Shown here one piece after another: positions 45,719 through 53,109 of a stretch of DNA of 64,000 nt. Made by a program: the position numbers and the translations under genes. The notes beneath the pieces were generated by a model, which was not told where the DNA came from, made no database searches, and worked only from the letters and a program-made list of their open reading frames with translations. The stretch comes from Herbidospora galbida. GTDB taxonomy: Bacteria > Actinomycetota > Actinomycetes > Streptosporangiales > Streptosporangiaceae. The stretch lies in assembly GCF_005233835.1 (NCBI RefSeq), contig NZ_SZQA01000005.1, positions 1 through 64,000 on the forward strand, given 5' to 3'. Within the stretch, counting starts at the first letter, position 1; each line of letters starts with the position of its first letter.

Positions 45719-46732
45719 CTACAGGCCCGCCTTCGGAGCGCGGGGTGGCAGATTGACCGGTCCTACTGATGCACCTTCCGTGTTCGCACCGACCAAGGAC
45801 AACGGAGGCATGGGAAGAATTTCGTGTTCCTCTTCGGACTCTGGCGTCCAAGCGTAAACACCATGGTAGACAGCATCAATATGAAGAACTTCGCCAGGGT
45901 CGAGCGGAGAATGTCGGACCGATGCAATGACGTCGTCGATCATCGCATGGCGGCCCGGCGGTTCCAGAATCCCAATCATCGGAATCCCGTTGAGTGAGCG
46001 CGCATACTCGTGCCACTGCCGGGCGACATTCGTCGAACCCGCAAAGGCATAGCCGATTCCCACTCGACGACAGATATCCGATGGAATGCGTCCATATAGC
46101 TGCTCGTCCTCGCGAAGCCTGAGAGTCAACTGGAGGCGATCATCAAGGCCGGCCGCCTGTTGCAGTGACTCCGAGCCTTCCGTTCGCAAACCTCGCAAGA
46201 GCAGAAGTATCCCCAGCTCAAAGGCGGCGAGGGGTTGACCCCGCTTCGCCCAGTCAAGAAGCTCCGCCCCCCTCGGACCAAACCAGCGGTTTACCCGTAT
46301 GTGCTCGTATGTTGCAAGGAGCCTTGAGTCGGAGGCATGCCTGGGGACGTACGCGACCTGGGACTCGGCGCTCAGCCCGTTGACCGAAGCAGATTGCCCG
46401 ATGGCTGCAGTGGCATTGCCAAGATGAAGATCATTAAGATGCTTCCAGCGGGCATGCCACTCCTCCAAGGTCCCGATCTCGACGTCAGCGTTCACATCGG
46501 TGCTCTCCAGGGAGTCCCGGCAGACTCGGATGAAGTTGGCGACCGTTCGCCAACGCGGAAAACGAACACACTGCCCTTTTAGCAGTCGCGTGAGCGTGGC
46601 ATTGCTCATCTCGTGAGGATCCGGCCAATCTCGGACAATTTGCCTATATGTGAGATTTCCGGATCTTTGATAGATATCGCGAAGCTCCGCGCTCAGCTGG
46701 CTGAGCGCGGAGCTAGAAGAAGGAGCGTCCAC
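45719..46732 (-). CDS. HTH-containing actinobacterial protein of unknown function
   Basis: GTG 46732 is preferred because AGGCGG lies 8 nt upstream; upstream GTG 46741 and TTG 46774 are alternatives. It gives 337 aa. The N-terminal 80 residues look like an XRE-type helix-turn-helix (LTYRQIVRDW, SNATLTRLLKGQCVRFPRW, VANFIRVCRDSL). The remainder is mostly helical with repeat-like stretches (AKRGQPLAAFELGILLLLRG) similar in style to SARP- or NB-ARC-linked regulators, but no domain is recognised. Its lower GC at third positions than the surrounding operons suggests acquisition. A perfect hairpin lies within the first codons. Confidence 0.6.
   Translation of the reverse strand: MDAPSSSSALSQLSAELRDIYQRSGNLTYRQIVRDWPDPHEMSNATLTRLLKGQCVRFPRWRTVANFIRVCRDSLESTDVNADVEIGTLEEWHARWKHLNDLHLGNATAAIGQSASVNGLSAESQVAYVPRHASDSRLLATYEHIRVNRWFGPRGAELLDWAKRGQPLAAFELGILLLLRGLRTEGSESLQQAAGLDDRLQLTLRLREDEQLYGRIPSDICRRVGIGYAFAGSTNVARQWHEYARSLNGIPMIGILEPPGRHAMIDDVIASVRHSPLDPGEVLHIDAVYHGVYAWTPESEEEHEILPMPPLSLVGANTEGASVGPVNLPPRAPKAGL
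46683..46714 (-). other. Perfect hairpin inside the 5' coding end of the HTH gene
   Basis: AGCTCCGCGCTCAG and its complement form 14-bp perfect arms around a 4-nt loop, 18 bp after the chosen GTG. In the transcript it would form a very stable stem close to the ribosome-binding site and could limit translation or act as an attenuator. Confidence 0.5.
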
Positions 46733-46978
46733 TTGGCGCACCGCCTGTAGTCGTCGCCGATGACGAAGTACCAATTGTCTCGTAAGTCACGAGTGGTTCA
46801 GCACGCCTCGCAGGCGTCAGAACTCGTCGCCATACACCTTCATCTTGTTCCAAGTTGTTCCGCGTGGACCCGCCTTGCGCCAGAGTAGCCATCCCGCAAC
46901 CTTGGCCCCATCTCCCCTGGTAGATAAATCGCCAAAAAACGGAACACGGGCCGTTGGCCCCATACTTCGGGAGTTGTC

Positions 46979-47155
46979 GTGAACTGGACCATGGTGATCA
47001 AGATCTGCATCGCCGTAGTCTTCGCCGTTCTGACCGGAGGCGCCACCGCCATCGCGGCGCGCCGCTCCGGCAAGACCTCGCCGGCCGCTCTGCTCGCAGG
47101 CATGACGGTCGGGACTGCGGCCCTGGGCGGCATTACACCGATCCTTTTCAGCTGA
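46979..47155 (+). CDS. Small membrane protein, 58 aa
   Basis: GTG 46979 has GGGAG 5 nt upstream. The frame (VNWTMVIKICIAVVFAVL..., ending GGITPILFS) encodes two hydrophobic segments, about residues 5-24 and 35-56, separated by a short basic loop (ARRSGKTS). Third positions are GC-rich. It probably sits in the membrane as a hairpin; function unknown. An extended hairpin terminator follows at 47248-47288. Confidence 0.6.
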   Translation: MNWTMVIKICIAVVFAVLTGGATAIAARRSGKTSPAALLAGMTVGTAALGGITPILFS

Positions 47156-47247
47156 CCAAATCCCGCCGCTGAACTAGCCGATACGCCGCCGACGATCTCC
47201 TCAGATATCTGCGGCCATCATTTATTCAAAGCACTGAGAAGACGGAA

Positions 47248-47288
47248 GGCCCGCGATCAATCTCGGTCTGACCGAGAGATCACGGGCC
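47248..47288 (+). terminator. Extended terminator hairpin
   Basis: GGCCCG/CGGGCC outer arms and TCTCGGT/ACCGAGA inner arms with GATC pairs form a long stem about 90 bp after the 58-aa protein gene. Confidence 0.65.
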
Positions 47289-47389
47289 AACCTATCGACC
47301 TTCTGTAGGGGTTATGCGTCGAGCGCGAGGAATGGCACGTCTTCCGGACCGATCCTCTTGCGTTGCGCCTGACGAACCGCCTGGCTGGG
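47289..47389 (-). other. Coding-like tail without a start
   Basis: The minus-strand frame that ends at TAA 47312-47314 reads SQAVRQAQRKRIGPEDVPF and then LALDA, with an upstream stop after about 26 codons. It looks like the end of a real protein whose beginning is lost or frameshifted relative to the 47390-47608 frame. Confidence 0.3.
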
Positions 47390-47608
47390 TCATGATCGGC
47401 TGTCTCGTCCAGGTGAGACTTCGCGCAGGTCGGGCGAGGTGCCGCAGGCGCCTTCTCGCGGGCCGTTGCTCAGCCGTGGGCGGGGCCCGAGGTCGTGTAC
47501 CTTCTGGGCGAGTGCCCGGATCAGGTCGGTTTCGGCCTCGGTCGGCCGTATGAGGGCGCGGGTCAGGTGCGGCATGTCCGGCATGGGCGGCCACTGCAGG
47601 TGTGCCAT
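47390..47608 (-). CDS. Hypothetical 72-aa protein, possibly a remnant
   Basis: ATG 47608 is preceded by GGGAG at a short distance. The product (MAHLQWPPMPDMPHLTRALI, then RPTEAETDLIRALAQKVHDL) has a helical middle and a low-complexity polar end. It is not recognised. It lies in a region of decayed genes and may be a fragment frameshifted from the tail at 47312-47389. Confidence 0.35.
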   Translation of the reverse strand: MAHLQWPPMPDMPHLTRALIRPTEAETDLIRALAQKVHDLGPRPRLSNGPREGACGTSPDLREVSPGRDSRS

Positions 47609-47631
47609 CGCTCCCGGGGCGCCGACCAGTC

Positions 47632-48942
47632 CTACGCGGAGTGGCCGCGAACGTTGTCACGAAGGCGCGGAAGGAAGATCACCGCGACAGTGCCCAGAAG
47701 GATCAACAGGAGCGGCAACGCCGTCTGCGCCCACGGCCACGCCGGGCCGTCCAGTCGCAGGCCGTCGGTCGGCAGTTCCATGGTCTCGGCGGCCCAGCGG
47801 GCGGTGGCCACATCCGTCGTCCGGGCCAGGTCCCGCACGGCGTCGTCGTAGGCGAAGTCCTGTCCGGAGTGGACGTACACCGGCTTCAGGCCGTCGGGGA
47901 CCCGGCCCACGCGGACGCCCGCTCCGGGCACGAGCAGGCGGTCCAGGTCGGGGGCCGCGCCGGCGAGGTCGGCGCGCGGCAGGAACGTCAGGCCGTGTCG
48001 TGACCGGATCGGGCCGCCGTCCGCGCTCACGGCCAGCGTCCGGTCCGCGAGCGACTTGTCGTGCACTTCGAACACCGACGCCAGGTCGATCTCGCCGACC
48101 CCCGGAGTCAGCAGCACGCCGACGGTCGGCGGCGCCCACGTCCACGCCGCGTTGACGACCGCGGCCGGGGCCGGCACGGGGATGCCGGTTACGACCGGTG
48201 GCGGGTCGCCGAAGTACCGCCAGCCCACAGCGTCAGCCGCGTTCGCCGCCACCGTCGGACCGGCCAGGCGCTCGATCACGTGCAGGGTTCCGTCGATGCC
48301 GGACAATACGCCCGCGGTCGTGACGACGGTGCCGCTGTCGACGAAACGTTCGCCGTGCACCCAGTTCACCGCGGGATAGTCCGACTCGAACGAGCCGATC
48401 CGCATCCAGTGCGCGGTCGCGGACCGGCCGTCAAGCAGACCCGCCGAGGCCAGCACACCGGCGCCGTTGCACACGCTCAGCAACAGCGTGCCGCGGCTCG
48501 CCTGATCACGCAGCCACGACGTGACCGGACCGGTGCTGGGCCTGCCGACGTCCGGCATCGCCGGGATGACCGCGAGCGTCGGCGCGGCGCCGCCGGTCAG
48601 TTCGGCGAGCTCCGCGAAGCTCAGATCCGGCACCAGATCCAGTCCACCGGTCAACGGCAGTGGACGTCTTCGCGGCGCGACGGTGTAGACGTTGAACCGG
48701 CCCGAGGCGACCAGGATCTCGTAGGGGGCGAGGGCATCCGACACGACGGCCCCGTTGTCGCCGATCACCACGACCGCGGTCGGTTTGGCGGGGTCGAAAG
48801 CCGGGGCGGCGGCGGGAACGGGCCGGTCCGGCCCGTGTGCGTACTGGGCGTCGAACGTGGCGAAGGCGGAGATCGCCCCGCCCGCCACCGGAACCAGCAG
48901 AACCGCGATCACCGCGAGCGCGCGGCGCAGGAGGGTTGGCAT
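47632..48942 (-). CDS. Membrane-anchored DJ-1/PfpI (class I glutamine amidotransferase-like) protein
   Basis: The 436-aa protein has an N-terminal membrane segment (about 5-28) and a C-terminal one (about 400-425, ALPLLLILLGTVAVIF). Between them, residues 54-240 form a DJ-1/PfpI-like domain with the elbow cysteine Cys158 (LLLSVCNGAGVLASAG) and a His/Trp-containing AHWMRIGSFESD. Residues 270-385 look like a second, degenerate copy without the Cys. Sensor-type parts of AraC proteins use the same fold. It is one base from the preceding small membrane protein gene, so they are co-transcribed. Function unknown. Confidence 0.75.
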   Translation of the reverse strand: MPTLLRRALAVIAVLLVPVAGGAISAFATFDAQYAHGPDRPVPAAAPAFDPAKPTAVVVIGDNGAVVSDALAPYEILVASGRFNVYTVAPRRRPLPLTGGLDLVPDLSFAELAELTGGAAPTLAVIPAMPDVGRPSTGPVTSWLRDQASRGTLLLSVCNGAGVLASAGLLDGRSATAHWMRIGSFESDYPAVNWVHGERFVDSGTVVTTAGVLSGIDGTLHVIERLAGPTVAANAADAVGWRYFGDPPPVVTGIPVPAPAAVVNAAWTWAPPTVGVLLTPGVGEIDLASVFEVHDKSLADRTLAVSADGGPIRSRHGLTFLPRADLAGAAPDLDRLLVPGAGVRVGRVPDGLKPVYVHSGQDFAYDDAVRDLARTTDVATARWAAETMELPTDGLRLDGPAWPWAQTALPLLLILLGTVAVIFLPRLRDNVRGHSA

Positions 48943-48943
48943 C

Positions 48944-49318
48944 TCAGTGCCAGTAGTGGTCGCGGCGCCACACCATGGCGGCGAGCATGAGCGGGAACAT
49001 GATCACGTGCCCGGCCGTCATGAGCGCCATGGCCGACAGCGCCCCGAGCCAGTACGGCACCAGCAAGACGAGGAACGGTAAGTACATCGCAGCCGCCATC
49101 TCACCGATCAGCGCCCACGAATGCCCGCGCAGCAGCATCGCCACGCTCATTCCGATGGTCATGTCGGTCGCCATGACGAGCGCGTCGACCTCCGGCAGCG
49201 CCAGCCAGGCGTCCGGCCACAGCGGTGCGAGGACGAACATCCCGGCGAGCATGGCGATCACCATCTCGACGTAGTGCCAGGCGAACCGGCCCAGCTTGCG
49301 ACTCGTCGTTCGCAACAT
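48944..49318 (-). CDS. Small integral membrane protein
   Basis: ATG 49318 has AAAGGAG upstream; 124 aa. Four hydrophobic segments are visible (VIAMLAGMFVLAPLW, VMATDMTIGMSVAML, YLPFLVLLVPYWLG, ALMTAGHVIMFPLMLAAM), with a His-containing C-terminus (RRDHYWH). It is the first gene of a two-gene unit with the DJ-1-like protein. A palindrome lies 16 bp before its start. No family recognised with confidence. Confidence 0.75.
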   Translation of the reverse strand: MLRTTSRKLGRFAWHYVEMVIAMLAGMFVLAPLWPDAWLALPEVDALVMATDMTIGMSVAMLLRGHSWALIGEMAAAMYLPFLVLLVPYWLGALSAMALMTAGHVIMFPLMLAAMVWRRDHYWH

Positions 49319-49333
49319 GGCGTCTCCTTTGAT

Positions 49334-49353
49334 TCGGTATCGGCTGATACCGA
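49334..49353. promoter_or_regulatory. Operator palindrome before the membrane protein/DJ-1 unit
   Basis: TCGGTATC-GGCT-GATACCGA has perfect 8-bp arms and lies 16 bp upstream of ATG 49318, next to the ribosome-binding site. It is a good repressor-site candidate; the regulator is unknown. Confidence 0.65.
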
Positions 49354-49433
49354 CAAGAGTCGCCGCAAGCCTTCGTCCTGCCATGTGCCGGAAGTCATGC
49401 CCGCGGTCACGACGTGGTCATGACCGGGAAGGT

Positions 49434-50087
49434 TCAGAGCAGACCGAGCGACCGTGCGCGTAAGGCGGCCTGGGTGCGGTCGCGGGCGTTCAGTTTGGCC
49501 AGGACGTTGGTGACGTGGTTCTTCACGGTGCCCTCGGCCAGGTGAAGCGCCGAGGCGATCTCCCGGTTGCTGTGGCCGGTGGCGAGGAGGCGGAGGACGT
49601 CGAGTTCACGGCCGGACAACGGCACGACCAGCGGCTGCGCCTCCGGAACGCCGTCCGAGGGCAGCCGGACGAACTGGGCGACCACCTTCGCGGCGACCGA
49701 CGGCTGCAACACCGACTCGCCGCGCGCGGCGGCCAGGACGGCCTCCATCAGCTGAGCCGAGGAGACGTCCTTGAGCAGGTAGCCCAGCGCCCCGGCGCGA
49801 AGGGCGGCGAACACGTTCTCGTCGTCGTCGAACGTCGTCAGCGCGATGATGCCGATGCCGGGGTGTTCGGTACGCAGGCGGCGGGTCGCGGCGACACCGT
49901 CCATGACGGGCATGCGCAGATCCATCAGGACGACGTTCGGGGCGAGCTCGGCGGCCCGCCGGACCGCCTCGTCGCCGTTCCCCGCCTCGCCGACGACCTC
50001 GATGGCGGCGTGCGTGGCCAGGAGCGTGGCCAGGGCCTCGCGGAACAGAGCCTGGTCGTCCACCAGCAGGACACGGACCGGGCTCAT
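49434..50087 (-). CDS. NarL/LuxR-type response regulator
   Basis: The 217-aa protein has a receiver domain (1-120) with acidic pocket VDD, phosphoacceptor Asp56 (VVLMDLRMP), Thr in LTTFDD and Lys in YLLKD. A LuxR helix-turn-helix follows (LSGRELDVLRLLATGHSNRE, EGTVKNHVTNVLAKL). Its ATG overlaps the stop of the histidine kinase gene (ATGA), so it is the cognate partner. It may control the membrane protein/DJ-1 unit transcribed just downstream, but no site was demonstrated. Confidence 0.94.
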   Translation of the reverse strand: MSPVRVLLVDDQALFREALATLLATHAAIEVVGEAGNGDEAVRRAAELAPNVVLMDLRMPVMDGVAATRRLRTEHPGIGIIALTTFDDDENVFAALRAGALGYLLKDVSSAQLMEAVLAAARGESVLQPSVAAKVVAQFVRLPSDGVPEAQPLVVPLSGRELDVLRLLATGHSNREIASALHLAEGTVKNHVTNVLAKLNARDRTQAALRARSLGLL

Positions 50088-51178
50088 CCGGGCACCTCCA
50101 TGCTCAACGTGTAGCCCGCCCCCGGCGCCGACTCGACGCTCAACCGCCCGCCCAGGTGCTCGGCCCGTTCCCGGAGCCCGACCAGACCGAACCCGGACGC
50201 AGCCGTCGAAGCGGCGCCGCTCCCGTCGTCGCGGACGGCCAGCCGGACGGCGGCGTCGACGTAGTCGAGCACCAATTCGGCCCGGGTCGCCCGGGCGTGC
50301 TTGCGAACGTTGGTCAGCCCCTCCTGTGCCGCACGGAACAGAGCCTCGTGCGTCTCGTCGGCCAACGGCCGCCGCTCACCGGATATCGCGACGCTGGTGG
50401 TCACACCCGAGGCGGAGGTCAGTTCGGCCAACGCCCGCAAGGCGTCCGGCAGCGGAGGAATCTCGCGTGGTTCGCGCAGTGTACGCACCGAGCGACGTAC
50501 CTCGGCGAGTGCGGCCTCGGCCTGGTCCTGCGCCTTGGCCAGCACCTCGTCGGCCTTTGCGGCGTCGGTCGGCAGGACCGCCCGCGCGGCCTTGACCTGC
50601 ATCTGAACGACGGTGAGAGAGTGCCCGAGCCCGTCGTGGATGTCGCGTGCGACCCGGTTGCGTTCCTGCACGGTCGCGAGCCGCTCCGCCTGCGCGGCGT
50701 AGTCACGCAACCGCTCGTGCGCCTCGGCCAGCTCGGCACGGGCACGCTGCTCACGCTGCAGCAACTCCGTCACGATCGCGGCGAACACCGCGGAGACCAG
50801 TGTCCCCAGCCCTTCCCGCAGCCCTTCGCCCCACGACATGCCGAGGTGGACGAACGGAACCAGCCCGACCACGACCGCCGTCGCGGCGATCGGCAACCGC
50901 AGCAGCACGCACTGGCTGACCAGCACGACGAGCAGCAGAGTCGCGCCGACCCCCGCGTTCAGCGAGAACACCACGAACGCAATCGGCAACTGCACGGCCA
51001 CATACCCGAGTGACCAGGCCGGCCGACCGCGCGCCCGCACCCACGAGAAACCGGCGGTGGCCGATGCGGTGAACACCGTGCCGAGCAGGAGCGCCGGCAA
51101 GGACTCTCCGGATGCGACGACCCCGATCAGCAGCGTGAGCAGCGCACCGAAGGTCAGCACGGCCAGAGCCCTGTTCAT
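50084..51178 (-). CDS. Membrane histidine kinase (NarL-partner type, HisKA_3)
   Basis: ATG 51178 (MNRALAVLTFGALL) gives 364 aa. The N-terminal half has four to five membrane segments. A coiled coil (ELLQREQRARAELAEAHERL) leads to the HisKA_3 dimerisation helix with the phosphoacceptor His (RDIHDGLGHSLTVVQMQ) and a HATPase_c domain (FRAAQEGLTNVRKHA, VRDDGSG, FGLVGLRERAEHLGGRL). It has little extracellular sequence, so the signal is probably sensed within the membrane. Confidence 0.93.
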   Translation of the reverse strand: MNRALAVLTFGALLTLLIGVVASGESLPALLLGTVFTASATAGFSWVRARGRPAWSLGYVAVQLPIAFVVFSLNAGVGATLLLVVLVSQCVLLRLPIAATAVVVGLVPFVHLGMSWGEGLREGLGTLVSAVFAAIVTELLQREQRARAELAEAHERLRDYAAQAERLATVQERNRVARDIHDGLGHSLTVVQMQVKAARAVLPTDAAKADEVLAKAQDQAEAALAEVRRSVRTLREPREIPPLPDALRALAELTSASGVTTSVAISGERRPLADETHEALFRAAQEGLTNVRKHARATRAELVLDYVDAAVRLAVRDDGSGAASTAASGFGLVGLRERAEHLGGRLSVESAPGAGYTLSMEVPG

Positions 51179-51215
51179 GCGCTCACTGTGGCCCGTCCGG
51201 CGAAGCACGGTCAAT

Positions 51216-51336
51216 ACACGTCTGGCCCAAGATCAGCTCCACGGAGGAAGCCGACCAAGGGCCAGTCATTCAGGCCGAAGCCGCAGCTCTACGCCTCACC
51301 AGAAGTAAGACCGACCGGACAGGCGACACCCGTCCC
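51216..51336. repeat. Dispersed 120-bp repeat, copy B
   Basis: This is about 90% identical to 52163-52283 in the same orientation (both contain CAGGCCGAAGCCGCAGCTCT and GACCGACCGGACAGG). A more diverged partial copy lies at 45548-45630. No intact coding frame explains it. Confidence 0.75.
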
Positions 51337-51377
51337 TACGAGCGTGTCCTTGTGTGCCCGGAGAACTGCCGGGTCAG

Positions 51378-51619
51378 TCAGGACCGGAGTTGGGGCCGTT
51401 CCACATCAAGGTGATCGTGGCTCCAGTGGGCAAGGTGAGGGCGAGCCTCCAGCCGGTGATCGCACGGTCTGCGGTCACGTTGATGGCGGAGACAAACCCT
51501 TCGCCCCATTGGTTCTGCACCGAGTAGGACGCCGAGCAGGGTCGTCAGCAGGTGGTGCCGATTCAGCCCGGCCTGCGCCCGGGGGCTCTGACATCGTCCG
51601 TGGGTACGTGGACATTCAC
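51378..51619 (-). pseudogene. Scrambled CBM2-PaaX fragment
   Basis: 51536-51619 on the minus strand matches the 5' end of the PaaX-like gene (42830-42908): VPTDDVRAPG, then after a frameshift RAQAGLNRHHLLTTLLG. It joins directly to a CBM2 fragment (51378-51535) whose frame reads ASYSVQNQWGEGFVSAINVT, matching the CBM2 of the esterase at 40630-40790. The gene order and orientation equal those of the intact esterase-PaaX locus with about 2 kb deleted. Frameshifts and loss of the catalytic domain rule out function. Confidence 0.7.
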
Positions 51620-51633
51620 GCCCCAAGCTTGCC

Positions 51634-51963
51634 TTACGACTCAGGCACGGCCATCTCGCCGAGAAGTGACCAGTCGTCCTGCGGAAGCGTCGCGTTGACG
51701 ATCCGGGGGGTCTCGGCGAGATGGCGGGGCAACGTCTGCTGCGCCTTCCTGAAGTGATCGGACTGGACGTGCGCACCTCCCGCATCGCCATCCCGAAATG
51801 CCTCGATGAGGACGTACTCCGTCGGGTCCTCGACACTGCGCGACCAGTCGAACCACAAGCAGCCAGGCTCACCGCGAGTGGCCTCGGTGAACTCGCGTGT
51901 GATCTCCGGCCACTGGTCGGCATACTCGGGCAGCACGTGGAATTTCGCCGTGATGAAGATCAT
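51634..51963 (-). CDS. Antibiotic biosynthesis monooxygenase (ABM/YgiN-like) domain protein
   Basis: The 109-aa protein has the ABM ferredoxin-like fold: IFITAKFHVLPEYADQWPEI, EPGCLWFDWSRSVEDPTEYV and LIEAFRDGDAGGAHVQSDHF. Members are cofactor-independent monooxygenases, often acting on quinols, or have unknown roles. It is flanked on both sides by decayed sequence, so it survives as an island; the context does not reveal the substrate. Confidence 0.85.
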   Translation of the reverse strand: MIFITAKFHVLPEYADQWPEITREFTEATRGEPGCLWFDWSRSVEDPTEYVLIEAFRDGDAGGAHVQSDHFRKAQQTLPRHLAETPRIVNATLPQDDWSLLGEMAVPES

Positions 51964-52331
51964 GGAATGTCTCGCAAGTCAGTGAGATGGCATGGTACGA
52001 CCGGCATGACCGGCGCGTGATCCGTCGAGTCTAACCAGACGGCCTCCGCCCGATGGAGACCGCGACCCCCAACCCGCCAACGCCGAGGGGTGGGCCCAGT
52101 TCCGTCCTCCATAGTGAGCACCACAGCTCGACTGGAACTCGTGAAGAAACTCGTCGCCGAACACACATCTGGCCCGAGATCAGCTCCCCGCAGGGACCCG
52201 ACCAAGGGCCAGTGGTTCAGGCCGAAGCCGCAGCTCTACGCCTCACCAGAAGTGAGACCGACCGGACAGGCCACACCCGTCCCCACCGGTGCGCAATGCT
52301 TGGGCTCAGCGGCACCGGCTCCCGAATCGGG
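51964..52331. other. Remnant interval with repeat copy C
   Basis: About 370 bp without an intact gene. It contains repeat copy C (52163-52283). On the minus strand 52100-52160 reads VFGDEFLHEF, similar to GDEFLHRM at 45543-45566, pointing to the same lost gene. Confidence 0.45.
52163..52283. repeat. Dispersed 120-bp repeat, copy C
   Basis: Partner of 51216-51336. Similarity to copy A extends upstream (GAAACTCGTCGCCG at 52144-52157 and 45552-45565), so copies A and C share a longer left part than copy B. Confidence 0.75.
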
Positions 52332-52631
52332 TCAAGCGGCCGGGGCTCGCGGACTGATCCGCACCTCAAGGTCAGCGTTCAACGCCCTCGCCAACCGCTC
52401 GAGCACAGGAAGGGTCGGAACCGTGCCGCCAGCTTCGAAGCGTGCCACAGCGGATTGCGTCATATCCGCGGCGACGGCCAATTCCGCCTGACTCCACCCG
52501 TATCCTTCTCGCATCCGCCGTACGGCTTTCCCGAGCTCGAACGCCAGACGTGCCGCCTCATAAGCTTCACTCGCGCCAGGCTCAGCCAGCCGTCGCCGCC
52601 GGAGTTCCTCCCACGTCGTGTCCTCACTCAT
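52332..52631 (-). CDS. XRE-family antitoxin (HigA-like)
   Basis: The 99-aa protein has a C-terminal XRE helix-turn-helix (WSQAELAVAADMTQSAVARF, EAGGTVPTLPVLERLARAL) and ends with a short tail DLEVRISPR. The N-terminal helical part contains EAARLAFELGKAVRRMREGY. Its ATG overlaps the stop of the upstream toxin-like gene, giving the toxin-first order typical of higBA. It should neutralise the toxin and repress the operon. Confidence 0.85.
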   Translation of the reverse strand: MSEDTTWEELRRRRLAEPGASEAYEAARLAFELGKAVRRMREGYGWSQAELAVAADMTQSAVARFEAGGTVPTLPVLERLARALNADLEVRISPRAPAA

Positions 52632-52984
52632 GCCGGCTCCTCATCCACATCCACCGTGTGCGCCTGATCGACACAGCGCAGCAATGCCCGCCGAGCTCGA
52701 TCCACTTCTCGATCTTCCCGCATCCGCGTTTTGTGGAAGACCGTCAGCAGGACGATCCGTCTGTGCGGGGCGATCCAATAGCTCACCCGCATTGATAGAT
52801 CATCCAAGTGGAACCGCAGCTCGCGAAGCTTGCCGTCGAGTTGCCGCGTGTACGGCTCTCCGAGCAGTGGGCCTTCAGCCGCCAGGAGGTCGATATAGAA
52901 GGCGGCTTTCGCGAATGAGGCCACCGGCAACTTTTCGAGCCACTCGCGAACCTCAGGCTCCAGCTCCACCGTACCCCAGGTCAT
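52628..52984 (-). CDS. RelE/HigB-type toxin (phage-derived Gp49-like)
   Basis: ATG 52984 gives 118 aa. The sequence matches the Gp49-like HigB group: VREWLEKLPVASFAKAAFYIDLL, GEPYTRQLDGKLRELRF, SYWIAPHRRIVLLTVFHKTR. These toxins cleave mRNA on the ribosome. No Shine-Dalgarno is seen; a TATAGC-like -10 10 bp upstream and an ATAGC/GCTAT inverted repeat covering the start suggest a leaderless, autoregulated transcript. Confidence 0.85.
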   Translation of the reverse strand: MTWGTVELEPEVREWLEKLPVASFAKAAFYIDLLAAEGPLLGEPYTRQLDGKLRELRFHLDDLSMRVSYWIAPHRRIVLLTVFHKTRMREDREVDRARRALLRCVDQAHTVDVDEEPA

Positions 52985-52998
52985 AGCGATGATGCTAT
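52983..52998. promoter_or_regulatory. Inverted repeat at the toxin-antitoxin start
   Basis: ATAGC-GATGAT-GCTAT overlaps the toxin start codon and the probable -10 element. It fits an operator for the HTH antitoxin. Confidence 0.5.
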
Positions 52999-53109
52999 AT
53001 GCGTGGCTTGCTGGCCGTCCGGAGGTTGAAGACATGCCTGCGCAGCGATCCTCCAACGAAAGAGACCCCCGAGCGGCCATGCCGCCGGAGGTCTCACCCG
53101 AACCGCGAA

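Larger units (their letters stand above)
51179..51633. other. Remnant-rich interval between the kinase and monooxygenase genes
   Basis: The interval contains repeat copy B (51216-51336) and the CBM2-PaaX fragment (51378-51619). No intact gene or clear promoter for the kinase was identified. Confidence 0.5.

Noticed and set aside
51179-52331. Insertion sequence as source of the repeats
   Set aside because: No transposase frame, terminal inverted repeats or target duplications could be seen around the repeat copies.
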